Origin: Massariosphaeria phaeospora
Lineage: Eukaryota > Ascomycota > Dothideomycetes > Pleosporales
DNA: 64,000 bases
Assembly (NCBI GenBank): GCA_011032825.1
Contig: JAADJZ010000006.1
Span: forward strand, 1,240,001-1,304,000
Direction: 5' to 3'
Below the pieces are notes generated by a model. The model ran no database searches. It saw only the letters and a list, made by a program, of their open reading frames with translations, and was not told where the DNA came from. This document shows positions 1 through 11,199 of this stretch, one piece after another (the first letter of the stretch is position 1; every line of letters begins with the position of its first letter). Made by a program: the position numbers and the translations under genes.

Positions 1-1215
1 TTTCGAGATACGCATGCGGTTTGCTGCTGCTTGTGTTAGGGGGAGATGTGCGTGCGGCGCCAGTGGTGGAGAGGAGAGGTACGTTTTACTATCTATCTAT
101 CTATTCGCCCAAGCCCAAGCCCAAGTCCCGTCAAGTCCCGTTCTTCGTCCTGCTATATGCCTTTGTCCTTCTATCTGCGTTTATCCTAGATTCGGTTTCG
201 ATACCATACTGATGCCAAAACACAGCCGTTTCCGCTGCGACATTTGATAACCTCGCGTTCTTCGCTCAGTACGCCGGCGCGGCGTACTGTGCGGGGAATA
301 ACGATAGTCCGGGGACGAAAGTTACTTGTCCGCAGGGGAACTGTGGGAGGGTGGAAGAGGCGGATACGGAGACGCTGACGGAGTTTGAGAAGTGAGTGTT
401 TTCAAATCTTTTTTCTATACACACTCTTCTTTGATTCACGATATCTGCATTTTGTTGTTTTGATCCAGCGTCACACGTTCTTGTCTACCTCCTATCCTCT
501 CGTCGTCAGCATAATGCTCTCATCTTTATCCTGGCCATATCCCTAACCCATCCAACCCAGCTCCCTCAAAACCGACGTCACCGGCTTCGTCGCCCTCGAC
601 CACACCCACGCCCTCATAATCCTCTCCTTCCGCGGCTCCCGCTCCCTCCCAAACTGGCTCGCGAACCTCAACTTCCCCACCACGCCTACCACCATCTGCA
701 CCTCCTGCTCCGCCTCCACCGGCTTCTGGACCTCCTGGCTGGAAGCCGAAGCCACCGTCCTCGCCGCCCTAACCACCGCACGCACCCGCCAACCCACCTA
801 CAAGCTCATCACCACCGGCCACTCGCTCGGCGGCGCGCTCGCCAGCCTCGCCGCCGGCGTGCTCCGCAGCCGCGGCATCCCCGCCGATCTGTACACGTAC
901 GGCGCGCCGAAAATCGGGAAACAGGGTCTGGCTACGTATCTCTCTGACACGGCGAATGGCACCGCGTTCCGCGTCACGCACAGGAACGACCCGGTGCCGC
1001 AGCTGCCGCCCGCGCTGTTGGGATTCCGCCACGTATCGCCAGAATATTATGTTGGTAGCGCGAATGCTGTTGAGCCGACGCCGGGAGATGTGCAGGTGTA
1101 TGAGGGGAGTTTGAATTTTGGGGGGAATGAGGGGGATGTGTTGGGGGCGGATGGGGAGGCGCATGGGTGGTATTTTGGGGATATAGGGGCGTGTGAGGGC
1201 GAGGATGGGAAGTAG
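1..1215 (+). CDS. Secreted class-3 lipase (triacylglycerol lipase / feruloyl esterase family), 5'-partial
   Basis: Exons are <1..78, 226..391 and 561..1215; the start codon lies before the window. The first visible residues form a hydrophobic run ending in RAAP, the end of a signal peptide, so the product should be secreted. The mature start reads ...[11 protein letters not shown], as in Thermomyces-type lipases. The nucleophile elbow GHSLGGA lies in exon 3, with the catalytic Asp in [10 protein letters not shown] and the catalytic His in [11 protein letters not shown] near the C-terminus. The phases match at both joins (g+cc, aa+c). The family cleaves ester bonds of triglycerides or of feruloylated or other esters; which of these cannot be told from sequence. 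The body looks intact. Confidence 0.9.
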
Positions 1216-2957
1216 GCGGTGTTGTTGATGTATACTGTATTTTTCAAGCGGCTGGGAAGTTTGAGCGCTTATAGGATGACCTGACGGACCATGTGATATA
1301 GTGCCTTGTGTAGCACATGGTGCCTGAATAGTATACCCATGAGCATCTTGCAAGCAAATTGATAAAGGGAAAAGGTACTAGAGTAAGAAATAGGAACACG
1401 CCGGTTACGCTGAAAGCCCTCGACAACGCACGTTTAGTGGCACACTGCGCTGCAACTGGAAGAAAGGAGAGCGTGAGAAACAGCCATGCAAGAATCTCAA
1501 CCAATAGTACGTGGTCCTCGTTTGCTGGGGAATACAAGTATGACATCGAAAACCTCGACAACCCCCCCGCTTGTGGGTACATTTGCTAATTACGATGCAC
1601 TGCCTTAACTCTTTTCAAGGTGTGCATTCGGCTGTTCGTGTATGCAATCCAATGCTAGAAACTTAACTCATTTCTTTCTCCGTCGACGCAACACTGCCGA
1701 ACTCAAATGGCTAAGGAAATCAAAAACGCAACTACGATAGATAGTGCCTCGCGCAATCATGATCAGGACAGTACCGAACAAATACTCTCAGACTTGCGAT
1801 AGGACTTGCTATACCTTGACTGCCTTAAGGAGCTTGATGCAGCACTTGAGTCTTGATGAATATTGGGGTGTTGTTTTCCGTTTGTGTTTTGCCAGGGGGG
1901 CTCGCTTGACTACTAGGGCGACTATGAGGGGCCTGATGATCGTTGTCCTTGGATTATGCAGCACTGTCAGCATATTGGCGGCATTCTCTAGAATGCTATA
2001 GTCGTTCGTGAGAGGCCGTGGTGGGCTTCTGGGCCCTATTTCATGACAATCGTGGAGAGCAAGTTAAAATACTGAATATGTAATCAGTTCAGAGTAGATC
2101 GAGGCAAGAAACCGAAGGTTGTTGTAAGACCGTCCGTACTTTGAGATTCATTCCATCGCACTAGCCGCTTCGGGCTTAGTGGCTATCCTATTAGCTAGCA
2201 ATGCATGAAATGAGAGTGCGACGACAAAAGATGCTCGCCGTAGTAAATCGTCCGATATTTCCCAGAACTCGCGAGGTTCATACCGTGCTCTTATAGGCGT
2301 CGGCTTCAATCTACCGACCAATTAGCATGCATGTGACCATTAAGACACGATACACTCTACCATGCGCAGAGTCCAGTCAAGACAATTCAGATTTCTTCAT
2401 CGGAAATTCCAGGTAGAGTCCAATGTGGTCTGTATCCAATATGTTGTTCTGGAGATCGAGAACAGCAATCGCGAACCCCTCTCTCTCATCTCTAATCTCA
2501 CAACCAGCGCGGTCGGGCGGCCGCCCGCGACCGCCCATTACGAAACCCACTCCGCACCCACATTTTCTTACCAAACCTTTCCTACCAGGCTGAACACAAG
2601 TTGAGTTAGGCGTCCCATTCCGTACGAGTCTCCGCACCGCCTCAGCATCTTAGAAACCGGCGGCGGGTTGGGCGGCCGCCAGGGCCGCCAGGCTCGCCCA
2701 CTGCTGAGCGACTTCCATAGGGCGCACCGCAGCATTTCTAAGCGCTGTAGCGGACCAGGCCGTTGTCGTGCGAAGAACGGGGACGAGTCGTGGGGTACGG
2801 GTTGTGTATAAAAGGAGGGCGGCTGCTGAGAAGTGGAGGACAACAGCATCCAGTGCTTTGTTGCAATCGATTCATTCTACAGATCATCTTCGCTTTTGAA
2901 TCGGTCTTGAATCATTTCGTCTTTCAATTACTCCAATTCTCCCTTTCCAATTCAAAC
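1216..2957 (+). other. Intergenic, no supported gene; promoter of the NmrA-like gene at the right end
   Basis: No reading frame here has family motifs or splice sites that extend it. The right end is G+C-rich and carries the perfect palindrome GGGCGGCCGCCC at 2515-2526 and an 11-base copy of it at 2670-2680. A TATAAAA box lies at 2807-2813, about 145 bases before the NmrA-like start codon. Confidence 0.5.
2807..2813 (+). promoter_or_regulatory. TATA box of the NmrA-like gene
   Basis: TATAAAA in the context gtgtaTAAAAgg, about 145 bases before the ATG at 2958, followed by a pyrimidine-rich leader. Confidence 0.5.
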
Positions 2958-4043
2958 ATGTCTCCAGTCGTCGCAGTTGCCGGTGGAACGGATGGTCTCG
3001 GCCGCGGCATTGTGGAAGCGCTGAAAGCGGGTGGGCAGTATGAGATCGTCGTTCTAAGCCGCAAGGTAGTCATCCCATTATCCCCATCTTCATAGTTCCA
3101 GTTCAGTTCAGTTGTAACGAGGCACTAGACCAATCCCGAATTGGAGAAAAAGCTCGGCGTTCGCGTTCTGGCGGCCGATTACTCCAGCCCGGACGCGCTC
3201 GTCGAACTGCTCGAAAAGAACAAGATTTGGGCTATCCTCTCCACCATCAGTTCCGCCATCGACACCTTGCCTGAGACCAACCTCATCCAGGCTGCCGATC
3301 GCTCCAAGGTGACTCGTCGGTTCATACCGAATATTTGGTCTGGAATGGAGTGGTCAGCCGAGTAAGAGCCCTGTTTTCTTCAACCTCTCTCTGTTTACTT
3401 GTGTGGAAAGAGAGTCTGACGACCGATCCACAGCATGACAGAGAAGGTGCCTATGGCGGCAATAAAGATGGCGATCTTGGCAGCCCTGGAGCCCACCAGT
3501 CTCGAATGGACAACCGTCTACGTCGGAATCTTCATGGACTACTATGTACCGACTCTCCACACGTACGCGCACACGATGCCCTTGGCCATTGACGTCGAAG
3601 CGAACATGGCGGCAATCCCCGGCTCGGGCGATTATCCGGTATACTTCACCCACACGCTGGACATTGGCAAATTCGTCGGTGCGCTCCTGGGACGACCGAA
3701 ATGGGAGCGCACATATTACCTTGCCGCGGACCAGATGACTTTCAACGAGTTGGTTCGACTGATGGAAGAAATCAAGGGAGCAAAGTTCACTGTCACGTAT
3801 GATTCAATCGAAAGCTTGGAACAGGGGCAGATGACTGCGCTTCCTGGTATGCACAAAATGCTAGAGGCGGTAGGCGGGGGTGCAGCGGGATCATTCATCC
3901 TTCCTATGCTTGCGAAGGTTGGCGCGCTACTCGATGGCGCCTTGCCGGGTATGGAAAAGGGATCTCGTCTGGACAGACTGTTCCCGGACATCAAGCCGTT
4001 GACTCTTCGCGCGGGACTCGAGAAGGCGTACAAGGGGAACTAG
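2958..4043 (+). CDS. NmrA-like / isoflavone-reductase-like NAD(P)-binding protein
   Basis: Exons 2958..3065, 3129..3361 and 3434..4043 give 316 residues. The start MSPVVAVAGGTDGLGRGI carries the Rossmann GGTxGxGxG loop at residues 9-16, followed by VVLSRK, typical of NmrA / PCBER-type atypical SDR proteins. No YxxxK pair is seen, as expected for this branch. NmrA-like proteins either reduce small aromatic substrates or act as redox sensors bound to a regulator. The start is supported by the TATA box and by the Rossmann fold beginning a few residues later. The neighbours are a Zn2Cys6 factor on the opposite strand and an SDR enzyme, so a shared small pathway is possible. Confidence 0.85.
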
Positions 4044-4106
4044 GTTGGACAACATACTATTGAGCCCGTATAAGTGAAAGACAGTGTCCTATCCATTCGT
4101 TAGCTA

Positions 4107-5843
4107 TCAATCTATTGTCATTTCATCTTGAGAGTTTTCATAGATACCTGCTAGTTGGTACCGAGGTGCGAGGTTCTCCAGTAGGCCCATGAATACCTTC
4201 GTGTCGATGCCCGGCAGTGACGGTATATTATATCCAGAACGGACGAGCTCATAGGTCGTGATTGCCTGGTATGCTGCCGAAATGCAGGATAGTGTAAAGG
4301 CATCTAGATTATCCTCCAGGCCCATGTCTAGTCCGCGTTGCTCGATAACTTCTCTAAGTCGACTGATGAGTGAACGGATGAACAGGATAGAGCTTTCATC
4401 GAATGAACCTCTCTGCTCAAAGCAGAAGCATTGCAACTGGAGGCCAGCTCTGTAATACGTCAATGGAAGCTCATTGTTAGAGAATTATACATACGCTACG
4501 AGCGCGGGGAATCCGGCGTAGTTCCTCGCAGACATCATTCCCAAGCAACCGAGCAGACTATCAAAGTCGTATATCATTGAGGTCGTTGCCTCCTTCTGCA
4601 GAGACATACCTTTGTGCCTGTTTTCGCGAATAAAGGCCTGTATTTGAGCTACTTGGCGAGCTACCATGAGTTCCATAAGGAAAGTATCGATTATCTTCGT
4701 ATCGACAGTCGTGAAAGCTGTCACAGCAGGACCGTGACTAGAAGATTGATGCGGTATACATGGGTGTTGCGGGATGACTCTGGGTGGCAAATTAAATTGC
4801 CTATCTCGGTCAGCGTTTCCTGGTATATTGACGATTCGATTTGTGCGACCAAGATTTGTCTGGCATGGGCCTTTGAAGCATACTGCTTAGAGCATAATGG
4901 ATGACTCACCTGTCTAACAAGGTTAATCCCCACCATGTCAGAATACTTTCCTCGGCTTCAGGTAGTAAACCCCCTTCACAATGACCGGCATTCTGGTTCA
5001 GAATTGTGTCTAGTCCAATACTATACCCAAGCCGAGCACAGATTCCGAGAGTGAGCATGGCTTTGTCGTCTATATGATGAGTATACTCGAATAATGCAAT
5101 GAGCATGCCAGCCTGTACTAACTCGATGCGAGGATCCTCAAAAGCGACACTTTGCCCGAAGTGATACTTGCATGCACGGTACCACGGCGATTCGGCTGGC
5201 GGTGTACTTGAGGTATGCTCAGAGTACTGTATGCCAACAAGATGCATAGAAAGTACCAGCATCATGAATCCTGGTCTGGACTCGAATTTATTGAAAAGTG
5301 TCAGGCCTTCTTCAATTTTCGGTCGTGAAATGGTAGGTAGCCACTGGTGGATGTGAGAGAAGTGTCTCTTAGCAATGGCTTCTACAGTCGTGTTGTTTTC
5401 CTTTAGCATTCGTAAAGTGCTGCCAAAGAGAATGAAGGCCTGCCATTGTGGTCGTAACGCGCCCGGATTGAGATACCAGTTTCCAGCTTCGCTCTCAGCA
5501 GGACATTTGAATTTGCTTAGCACGGTAAGGAGATCATTCGGCGTTGTCTGGGGTGTGTTGGGCATATTCGTCTCGATTCTTTCCAACCGCTGCAAAATTG
5601 TGTCAAGTTTCGAGTCTTGTCCTACATCGAAGTCATCGACTCTCTCGATATCAGGATAGGTGCATTGGAGGGAAAGCCTGGAGCGATTTGCAATCAGCAA
5701 TGCGGTGGTGGCCAACTCGAACCACGGACTAGCTACCTCGAGCAACGACTGCAGGACGGTGTAGTCTTGTTGCATTTCTTCTTGGAAGATTTACAGTGCG
5801 CACAAGTCCGTTGCGCGGTTTCTAGGTGGGTTTGGTCGTCCAT
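4107..5843 (-). CDS. Zn2Cys6 fungal transcription factor
   Basis: Complement of 4107..4449, 4495..4800, 4910..5677 and 5737..5843 gives 507 residues. The N-terminus holds a complete binuclear cluster with Cys at residues 14, 17, 24, 31, 34 and 41 (spacing 2-6-6-2-6); the sixth Cys comes from exon 2, which confirms the first splice. A hydrophobic middle region (...WWGLTLLDR...) resembles the fungal-specific regulatory domain. The protein should act in the nucleus on CGG-type sites. It sits between an NmrA-like gene, tail to tail 63 bases away, and an SDR gene with which it shares a divergent promoter, so it may control both. The third exon's start is the least certain join. Confidence 0.85.
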
Positions 5844-6232
5844 TGAGAGTACGTAGTGTTGTGGTAGGTTGACGGTCGGATCGGAACGGTTTACTGCCGC
5901 TTACGCAGCAGCCAAGCTAGACTCCTTTGGGGAGTAGAAATAGCAGAACACCCACATCGAGACCGCATTTCTGCTCCGTGCCAGCATCATTATGAAACCA
6001 ACACGAATATCTTTGCGCTAGATGCATATTGAGAGAAGCGGAGCGATACGTCCGATCGTAAATGCCGATGAGCGATCGTCGACTCGTCATGATGAACCCC
6101 ACAGGCAAATAGTGTACCTAGATGCAGTCTTTCGTCATGATGCTACGGCGACTTAAACTCCTGGAGCATATAAACCCACAGCCCGGCCAAGAGAACCTCG
6201 CAGAGTCTATATACCCACCACAAGCTCCGATC
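5844..6232. promoter_or_regulatory. Divergent promoter between the Zn2Cys6 factor and the SDR gene, with a CGG array
   Basis: Four CGG triplets on the plus strand start at 5873, 5877, 5882 and 5887 within 17 bases, close to the transcription-factor start. Zn2Cys6 proteins bind CGG triplets, so autoregulation or co-regulation is possible (inference). A TATAAA box at 6169-6174 serves the SDR gene 59 bases downstream. Confidence 0.45.
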
Positions 6233-7036
6233 ATGTCGCTCAAATACAACAAAGTCCTGCTCATCGGCGCCACATCCGGCATTGGCCTAGCATACGCCGA
6301 GAAGATTGTTCAAGATGGCAAGAAGATTATCGTTGTGGGTCGGAGGAAAGAGAACCTCGACGCCTTCGTTGAGAAGCACGGAAAGGACAAGGCCGAGGCT
6401 GTCGTGCTTGACATCACCAAGCTCGACCAGATTCCTAAGTTTGCGGCAGACATCACGAGCAAACATCCCGATCTAGATTCAGTCATTCTCAACTCGGGGA
6501 TCCAAAGAGGATTCGATTTCACGAAGCCGGAGACTGTGGATCTCTCCATGATCGAGTTGGAGTTCACAACGAATTACCTCTCGTACATCCATCTGACGAA
6601 GGCCTTCCTCCCGCACCTCCAGAAGCAGGATAAAGAGACTAGCCTCATCTACACCTCGTCGGGGTTGGCGTTGGTTCCGCTCGTGGCTCGTCTGAACTAC
6701 TCGGCCACCAAAGCCGCGCTCCACCATTTCATCCTTGCCCTCCGAGAGCAGCTGAAGGAAGGGCCGGGAAACGTCAAGATCATCGAGATCTTCCCGCCGG
6801 CAGTGCAGACGGAGCTGCACGACGAGAAACACCAGCCGGACATCAAGAACGGGCGGAGCATGGGCATGCCGCTGGATGAGTTCACAGAAGATTCGTGGGC
6901 GAAGCTAGTCAAGGGTGATGATCAGATTCCGGTGGGGTTCGCCGAGGCGGCCTTTGAGAAATTTGAAAATGCTCGTCAGGAGAGTTTTCAGCAGATGGCG
7001 AAGCAGGTGAAGGAGAGCCAGCGGCAGGGAAAGTGA
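6233..7036 (+). CDS. Short-chain dehydrogenase/reductase (classical SDR, DltE-like)
   Basis: A single exon encoding 267 residues. The cofactor loop GATSGIG is at residues 12-18, the NNAG-type motif is LNSGI near 87-90, and the catalytic residues are Asn114, Ser142/143, Tyr156 and Lys160 (YSATK). An upstream in-frame ATG at 6122 would add 37 residues without SDR features and lies before the TATA box at 6169, so 6233 is preferred. The enzyme is a soluble NAD(P)-dependent oxidoreductase; its substrate cannot be told. It is transcribed away from the Zn2Cys6 factor. Confidence 0.9.
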   Translation: MSLKYNKVLLIGATSGIGLAYAEKIVQDGKKIIVVGRRKENLDAFVEKHGKDKAEAVVLDITKLDQIPKFAADITSKHPDLDSVILNSGIQRGFDFTKPETVDLSMIELEFTTNYLSYIHLTKAFLPHLQKQDKETSLIYTSSGLALVPLVARLNYSATKAALHHFILALREQLKEGPGNVKIIEIFPPAVQTELHDEKHQPDIKNGRSMGMPLDEFTEDSWAKLVKGDDQIPVGFAEAAFEKFENARQESFQQMAKQVKESQRQGK

Positions 7037-7424
7037 GCTAGAGACGACGGCAGGATTGAGATTTCGGGTTCCGGTTCGGGATGGGGGCGCCACATGCATG
7101 CGCCACAGTGCATTGGCCACCAGACCCTGATCTGATATGGCGACGACATGCTCGGAATGAATAGTTTGCTCAGGCCAAAGCCAAATTGATCCGTTCCTCT
7201 AAGGACTTTGCATGCAGGTGAAGCGCACAGTGTAGTACTGTCGGAAGTTGCGTTTCTATTCATGGTTCTGCGGGCGGCGCAGCAAGCCCCTACCCGCTAG
7301 TCCGTCCGGCGAAATGCCCTTCAACCTCTCCACCACCACCACCTGCACCGTCGCCAGAACACCCTCTCCCCACCACTTCAACACAAAGAAAACACCTTGA
7401 CTACCACGAACGCCGACCTCCGCC
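7037..7424 (+). other. Intergenic region, pyrimidine-rich leader of the SH3 gene
   Basis: It holds the 3' end of the SDR gene and a C-rich stretch (7310-7400) typical of fungal promoters for constitutive genes. No gene is seen. Confidence 0.4.
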
Positions 7425-8210
7425 ATGGCCGAGAGTTTCAGCAATGCCATGATCAACAGGTCTCTGAGGACCGTGAAGACGGTAAGCAACGGCCGGCAGC
7501 AGCCCAGGTCAACTAGCTAAACTGAGTCTCGCTAGGAACTCGAGTTCCTCGTCGACGCCAACGTCATCACGTCCCAGCAGTACGACGCCATGCTCAACCA
7601 GCTGCCCGCCTCGGCCGCTGCCTCCTCAGCGCGCGCGCTACCCGCCGCGCCCGTCCAGGAGCTCGCCCAGCTGAACATGAAGAAGCAGCAGCCAGAGCCA
7701 GACAAGAAGAACGGCAACATCGGCTACTACACAAGCAACAACGACGTTGCCAACGGGCCCCCACCCGCGTACCCGACCCCGCCCGCCGCGCCCGCCGGCC
7801 CCATGATGCTCGCATACGCGACGGCCATGTACCAGTACAACGCGCAAGACGCCGGCGACCTCGCGCTCATGCCCAACGACAAGATCGTCGTGCACGAGTA
7901 CATGAACAACGAGTGGTGGAAGGGCCTGAACGAGCGCACCGGCCAGGAGGGCATTTTCCCGGCCAGCTACGTGCGGCGCGAGGAAAAGGGGCTGATGCCG
8001 ACGCCGGCGCCGGGTCCTCCTGCTCCCAGCAACTATGGCAATATGCCGCTGGATGTCAGCCAGGGTGCGTCGCACAACAACAATAACACGCCGCAGGAGC
8101 CCGGCAAGGGTGGCGAGATGGGCAAGAAGTTTGGCAAGAAGCTGGGCAATGCCGCGATTTTCGGTGCTGGTGCGTCCATTGGTGGCAAAATCGTCAACGG
8201 CATCTTCTAG
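7425..8210 (+). CDS. SH3-domain protein, Lsb1/Pin3 (Las17-binding) type
   Basis: Exons 7425..7481 and 7536..8210 give 243 residues. The N-terminus (MAESFSNAMINRSLRTVKT then ELEFLVDANVI) matches the conserved helical head of yeast Lsb1 and Pin3/Lsb2. A proline-rich linker follows, then one SH3 domain (ALYDY-like AMYQYNAQ, then DELSF-like DLALMPND, EWWKG and FPASYV). The tail is Gly-rich and ends GGKIVNGIF. In yeast these proteins bind Las17/WASP and restrain Arp2/3 actin assembly at endocytic sites. The intron sits between the head codons as GTAAGC...CTAG. Confidence 0.88.
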
Positions 8211-8907
8211 ACATATCTTGTTTCCTTCCAGCGCTCGTATTTCGCGATGCGCTGTGCTTTTGTTCTACGGCGGCGTCTGTGGGAAACCGGGCTTTCATAT
8301 TGTGGGCAAGGTTGTGTATAATTTCCTCGTATGGCTCATCTAGGATTCCAAATTCACGAACATACTGATTTCGTCAATACTTATCCGTCGCCTTCGAATC
8401 GGAGAAATCATTTTCTATTCTCTGGTTGCATGCTGATTATGTCTGTTCTTTTTCTTTACCTGCGCGTTTACTCATGCTGACTCTATCAACATCCACCTAA
8501 AACCATTGAACGTGGAGGCCGAGGCTGGGTAAGTACACCATATTCCCAGCTCAGGCGGTGCAGTGTGAGACTGACGGAAATTAGAAGAAGGGGTTTGAGG
8601 GTAGTATTAAGAGGGCATACGAGTGGCGAACGATGCGATCCAAGAGCATGCCCGAATGTGAATTGGGGTTGCTCCGATTGGTGTGAAGACCTGGTGGTGT
8701 ATGCGTTTGTCGGTGGTGCGGCCAATCGCTCGTCCTTTACCCCTTCACATCCACTCTCCAGTCCTCATGCAATCTTCGGTTATATAGACTTACCTACCCT
8801 CGACACCCGATCCGCCGCAGTCTGGAAGTTCGCATCGCGGCACTCCTTGACGCAGACTTCATCTACACGCCCAGTGTCTGCTGCCCAAGAATTCCCCGCG
8901 TAACCCC
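8211..8907 (+). other. Intergenic, no supported gene
   Basis: The 3' flank of the SH3 gene and the 5' flank of the transporter. A TATATAG box at 8781-8787 lies 121 bases before the transporter ATG. Short frames here have no family features. Confidence 0.4.
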
Positions 8908-10230
8908 ATGGACGCCCGCATCTTGCGCCGCTCCTGGCGCAACCCCCCACCGCACGACCCCGTCCCGAACACAAACGAGCTCGTGACACCCCCGCACCCC
9001 AGCGACGAGAAAGAATGGACCTCGCGGAAACGGACGTACTGCGCCCAGGCCCTCATCCTCTTCAACGCTTACGGCATCCCCCTATCCTTCGGGCCCTACC
9101 TCGAGTACTACTACAACACCATGTATCCGCACACCCCGCTGTGGCAACTGTCTCTCATTCCGGCCGTGCAGGTTTTCCTGTTGTTTAGCATGGGCCCTGT
9201 GGGCCGCTGGCTGTACGACCACCGCGTGTATCGGACGTCGATTTTCTTTGCGACGCTTCTGGGCAGCGCGTGTCTGGCTGTGGCGGGCAGCAATTGTCGG
9301 CAGTTTTGGCAGGCGCTGATCGCTCAAGGCGTTGGTTTGGGGGTGTCGTTGGGGATACTGCTGGCGATTGGCAGGTTGTCTCTCTCGTCGCACTATAAGA
9401 ACAATTTCCCGTTGGCCTCGATGATCAGTGCTAGTGCGGGGTTTGTCGGTGCTCTTGTCTACACGGCTGTTGGGTATGGGTGCTTGCGGGTCAACAAGAT
9501 CATGCTGCTGTCCTGGCTCAATGCCGCTATCACGCTGGCTACACTCCTTGTTGCGCTGGGCCTTGTCAGGAGGTCCAAGAGATACACATTACCTGCCGGA
9601 CCGCCGACCCCGATCTTGAGCATCTTCCGAAACACGTCTTCTTCGTTATTCCTGGTCGGTTTCTTCTGCGTCTTCTTCAGTCTGTTCGCATGGCCCGTTC
9701 ACATCGTGCTCTTCCTATCCAACGGCCCCGGACACATCTGGCCGGAAACCGCAACCATCATCCTCATGGCAACCTTCGGAATTGCCATATTCTTCGCTGC
9801 GTACGCGGCGAATCCCTACTCGCGGCGTTCCTTCGGCCCCGTCAACACTTTCATCGCCGCATCGCTGCTCGGCGGTCTGTGTCCTCTCAGTCCAGCCTGG
9901 ATGCCGTTCAGCGAAGTGGTCTCGGGATACAGTGTGGCTTACGGCACCGTGCTCGGGGCTGTGCTTGCTCTGCACGTCAAGGTCATCAGTGTCTTTTGTT
10001 CGGGGGACGGGAAGGTGTTTGTCGATATGCCCACCCAAGTTTCACGCGTTATGTCGCTAGCGGGGCTGGTTGCTGCTGTCGGGATAGTGGCCATGTCGGC
10101 GCTTGCGACGGCGGGTGAGCAGGGACTGGCGTGGGCGTGGACGGTGTCTGGGTTGGTGATGTTTGTTGGGGGGTTGTTGGTGGGGGTGGCGCGGTGGTTG
10201 CGGTGCAGGGGGTTTTACGTGGCTATTTGA
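8908..10230 (+). CDS. MFS transporter, monocarboxylate-transporter-like
   Basis: A single exon encoding 440 residues. A hydrophilic N-terminal tail of about 45 residues precedes roughly 12 hydrophobic segments, with a basic loop (VRRSKRY) in the middle as expected between the two six-helix halves. The pattern (start of TM1 with NAYGIPLSFGPYLEYYY, and PVGRWLYDHR after TM2) is that of fungal MCT/Mch-type permeases that move monocarboxylates or small organic solutes. Substrate and direction are unknown. No neighbouring gene clearly belongs with it. Confidence 0.85.
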   Translation: MDARILRRSWRNPPPHDPVPNTNELVTPPHPSDEKEWTSRKRTYCAQALILFNAYGIPLSFGPYLEYYYNTMYPHTPLWQLSLIPAVQVFLLFSMGPVGRWLYDHRVYRTSIFFATLLGSACLAVAGSNCRQFWQALIAQGVGLGVSLGILLAIGRLSLSSHYKNNFPLASMISASAGFVGALVYTAVGYGCLRVNKIMLLSWLNAAITLATLLVALGLVRRSKRYTLPAGPPTPILSIFRNTSSSLFLVGFFCVFFSLFAWPVHIVLFLSNGPGHIWPETATIILMATFGIAIFFAAYAANPYSRRSFGPVNTFIAASLLGGLCPLSPAWMPFSEVVSGYSVAYGTVLGAVLALHVKVISVFCSGDGKVFVDMPTQVSRVMSLAGLVAAVGIVAMSALATAGEQGLAWAWTVSGLVMFVGGLLVGVARWLRCRGFYVAI

Positions 10231-11199
10231 TCCTGTGTCGAAGAGTTGGTAACGTAGATGAATACAGCTGTCGAATTGGGCCTTTTACTGAAATAGACTA
10301 CTGAGTTTAGCTAGCAGAATTCTGAGATGCACAACCTCATTTCGGGTTGGTTCGAGGGTACTACATGCCATTTGCCGTTCCTGTAGTAGCGCATGTTGGT
10401 GTCTAAATGTCGAACCTCTTCAAATCAGGAATTCCAACTATTTCCACACAACTAACCAACAGTACGAGCGTTTTCTCACTCATTTATTCTAATCTGACAA
10501 TTGGAGTCATTCAATCATTCTTGACTATGCTGACTACCGTCACAACTGTGCTGTCCCCGACCGTAGCCGAAAGCTGCCCGCCCAACCGGCTCGCACGATC
10601 TCTGCACCTTCTGTCATAGGGCGAAAGTAGGGCGCGCGATCAGAAGTTTCGCAAGGCCGTTACGACGAGCCGTAACTCTTTGAGCGTCGGCTGGATTCGA
10701 TTTGGCGAGTGCACTCAGAACCATGGTTTGTCAAGATGACTACAATGTCTCCACCACGATATTTTTTCACACACAAAATCTTTAGTTCTTATTTCTTCAC
10801 ACACAAATTTTTTCTCTTTATCGTCATGGTTCCAAAACTCGGTTTAGCGCTATCAGAACCATGGTCCGTCAAGATAACTCCTAACAAACTTTGCTTCTTA
10901 CCAGAGTCCCTGCAAGGTTTAATGGGAGATGTTTGCTTTGCTTCCGAAATAAGTATGGCTATAACGGAAGCGACAAGGAGTAGGGTACTTAACTTGCCTC
11001 GTAGGTTACATGGTTCCAGGACAACAAGTCTGTGCGGCAACCCATGGACGGCTTCCGCGACATAGTAAGATTTGCGTTGAACAGTGCTAACAGGGTGGTC
11101 TTAATAAGTTGCGTGCATACTTTCCAAGTCGTCCAAATCCCAATACGCCTCCTCTCTGTACTTCAACTACTCAAGTTTGATATATCCGCGGTTGTAAAC
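10231..11199 (+). other. Intergenic with an imperfect direct repeat
   Basis: No supported gene. A 28-base segment beginning tcagaaccatgg occurs at 10715-10742 and again at 10853-10880 with a few mostly C/T and A/G differences. A shorter cacacacaaa repeat lies between them. The in-frame extension upstream of the protease ATG (from 11032) lacks protease features and was left out. Confidence 0.4.

Noticed and set aside
1244..1582. 112-codon minus-strand frame with hydrophobic stretches
   Set aside because: No start context, family pattern or splice extension; lies in a decayed-looking intergenic region.
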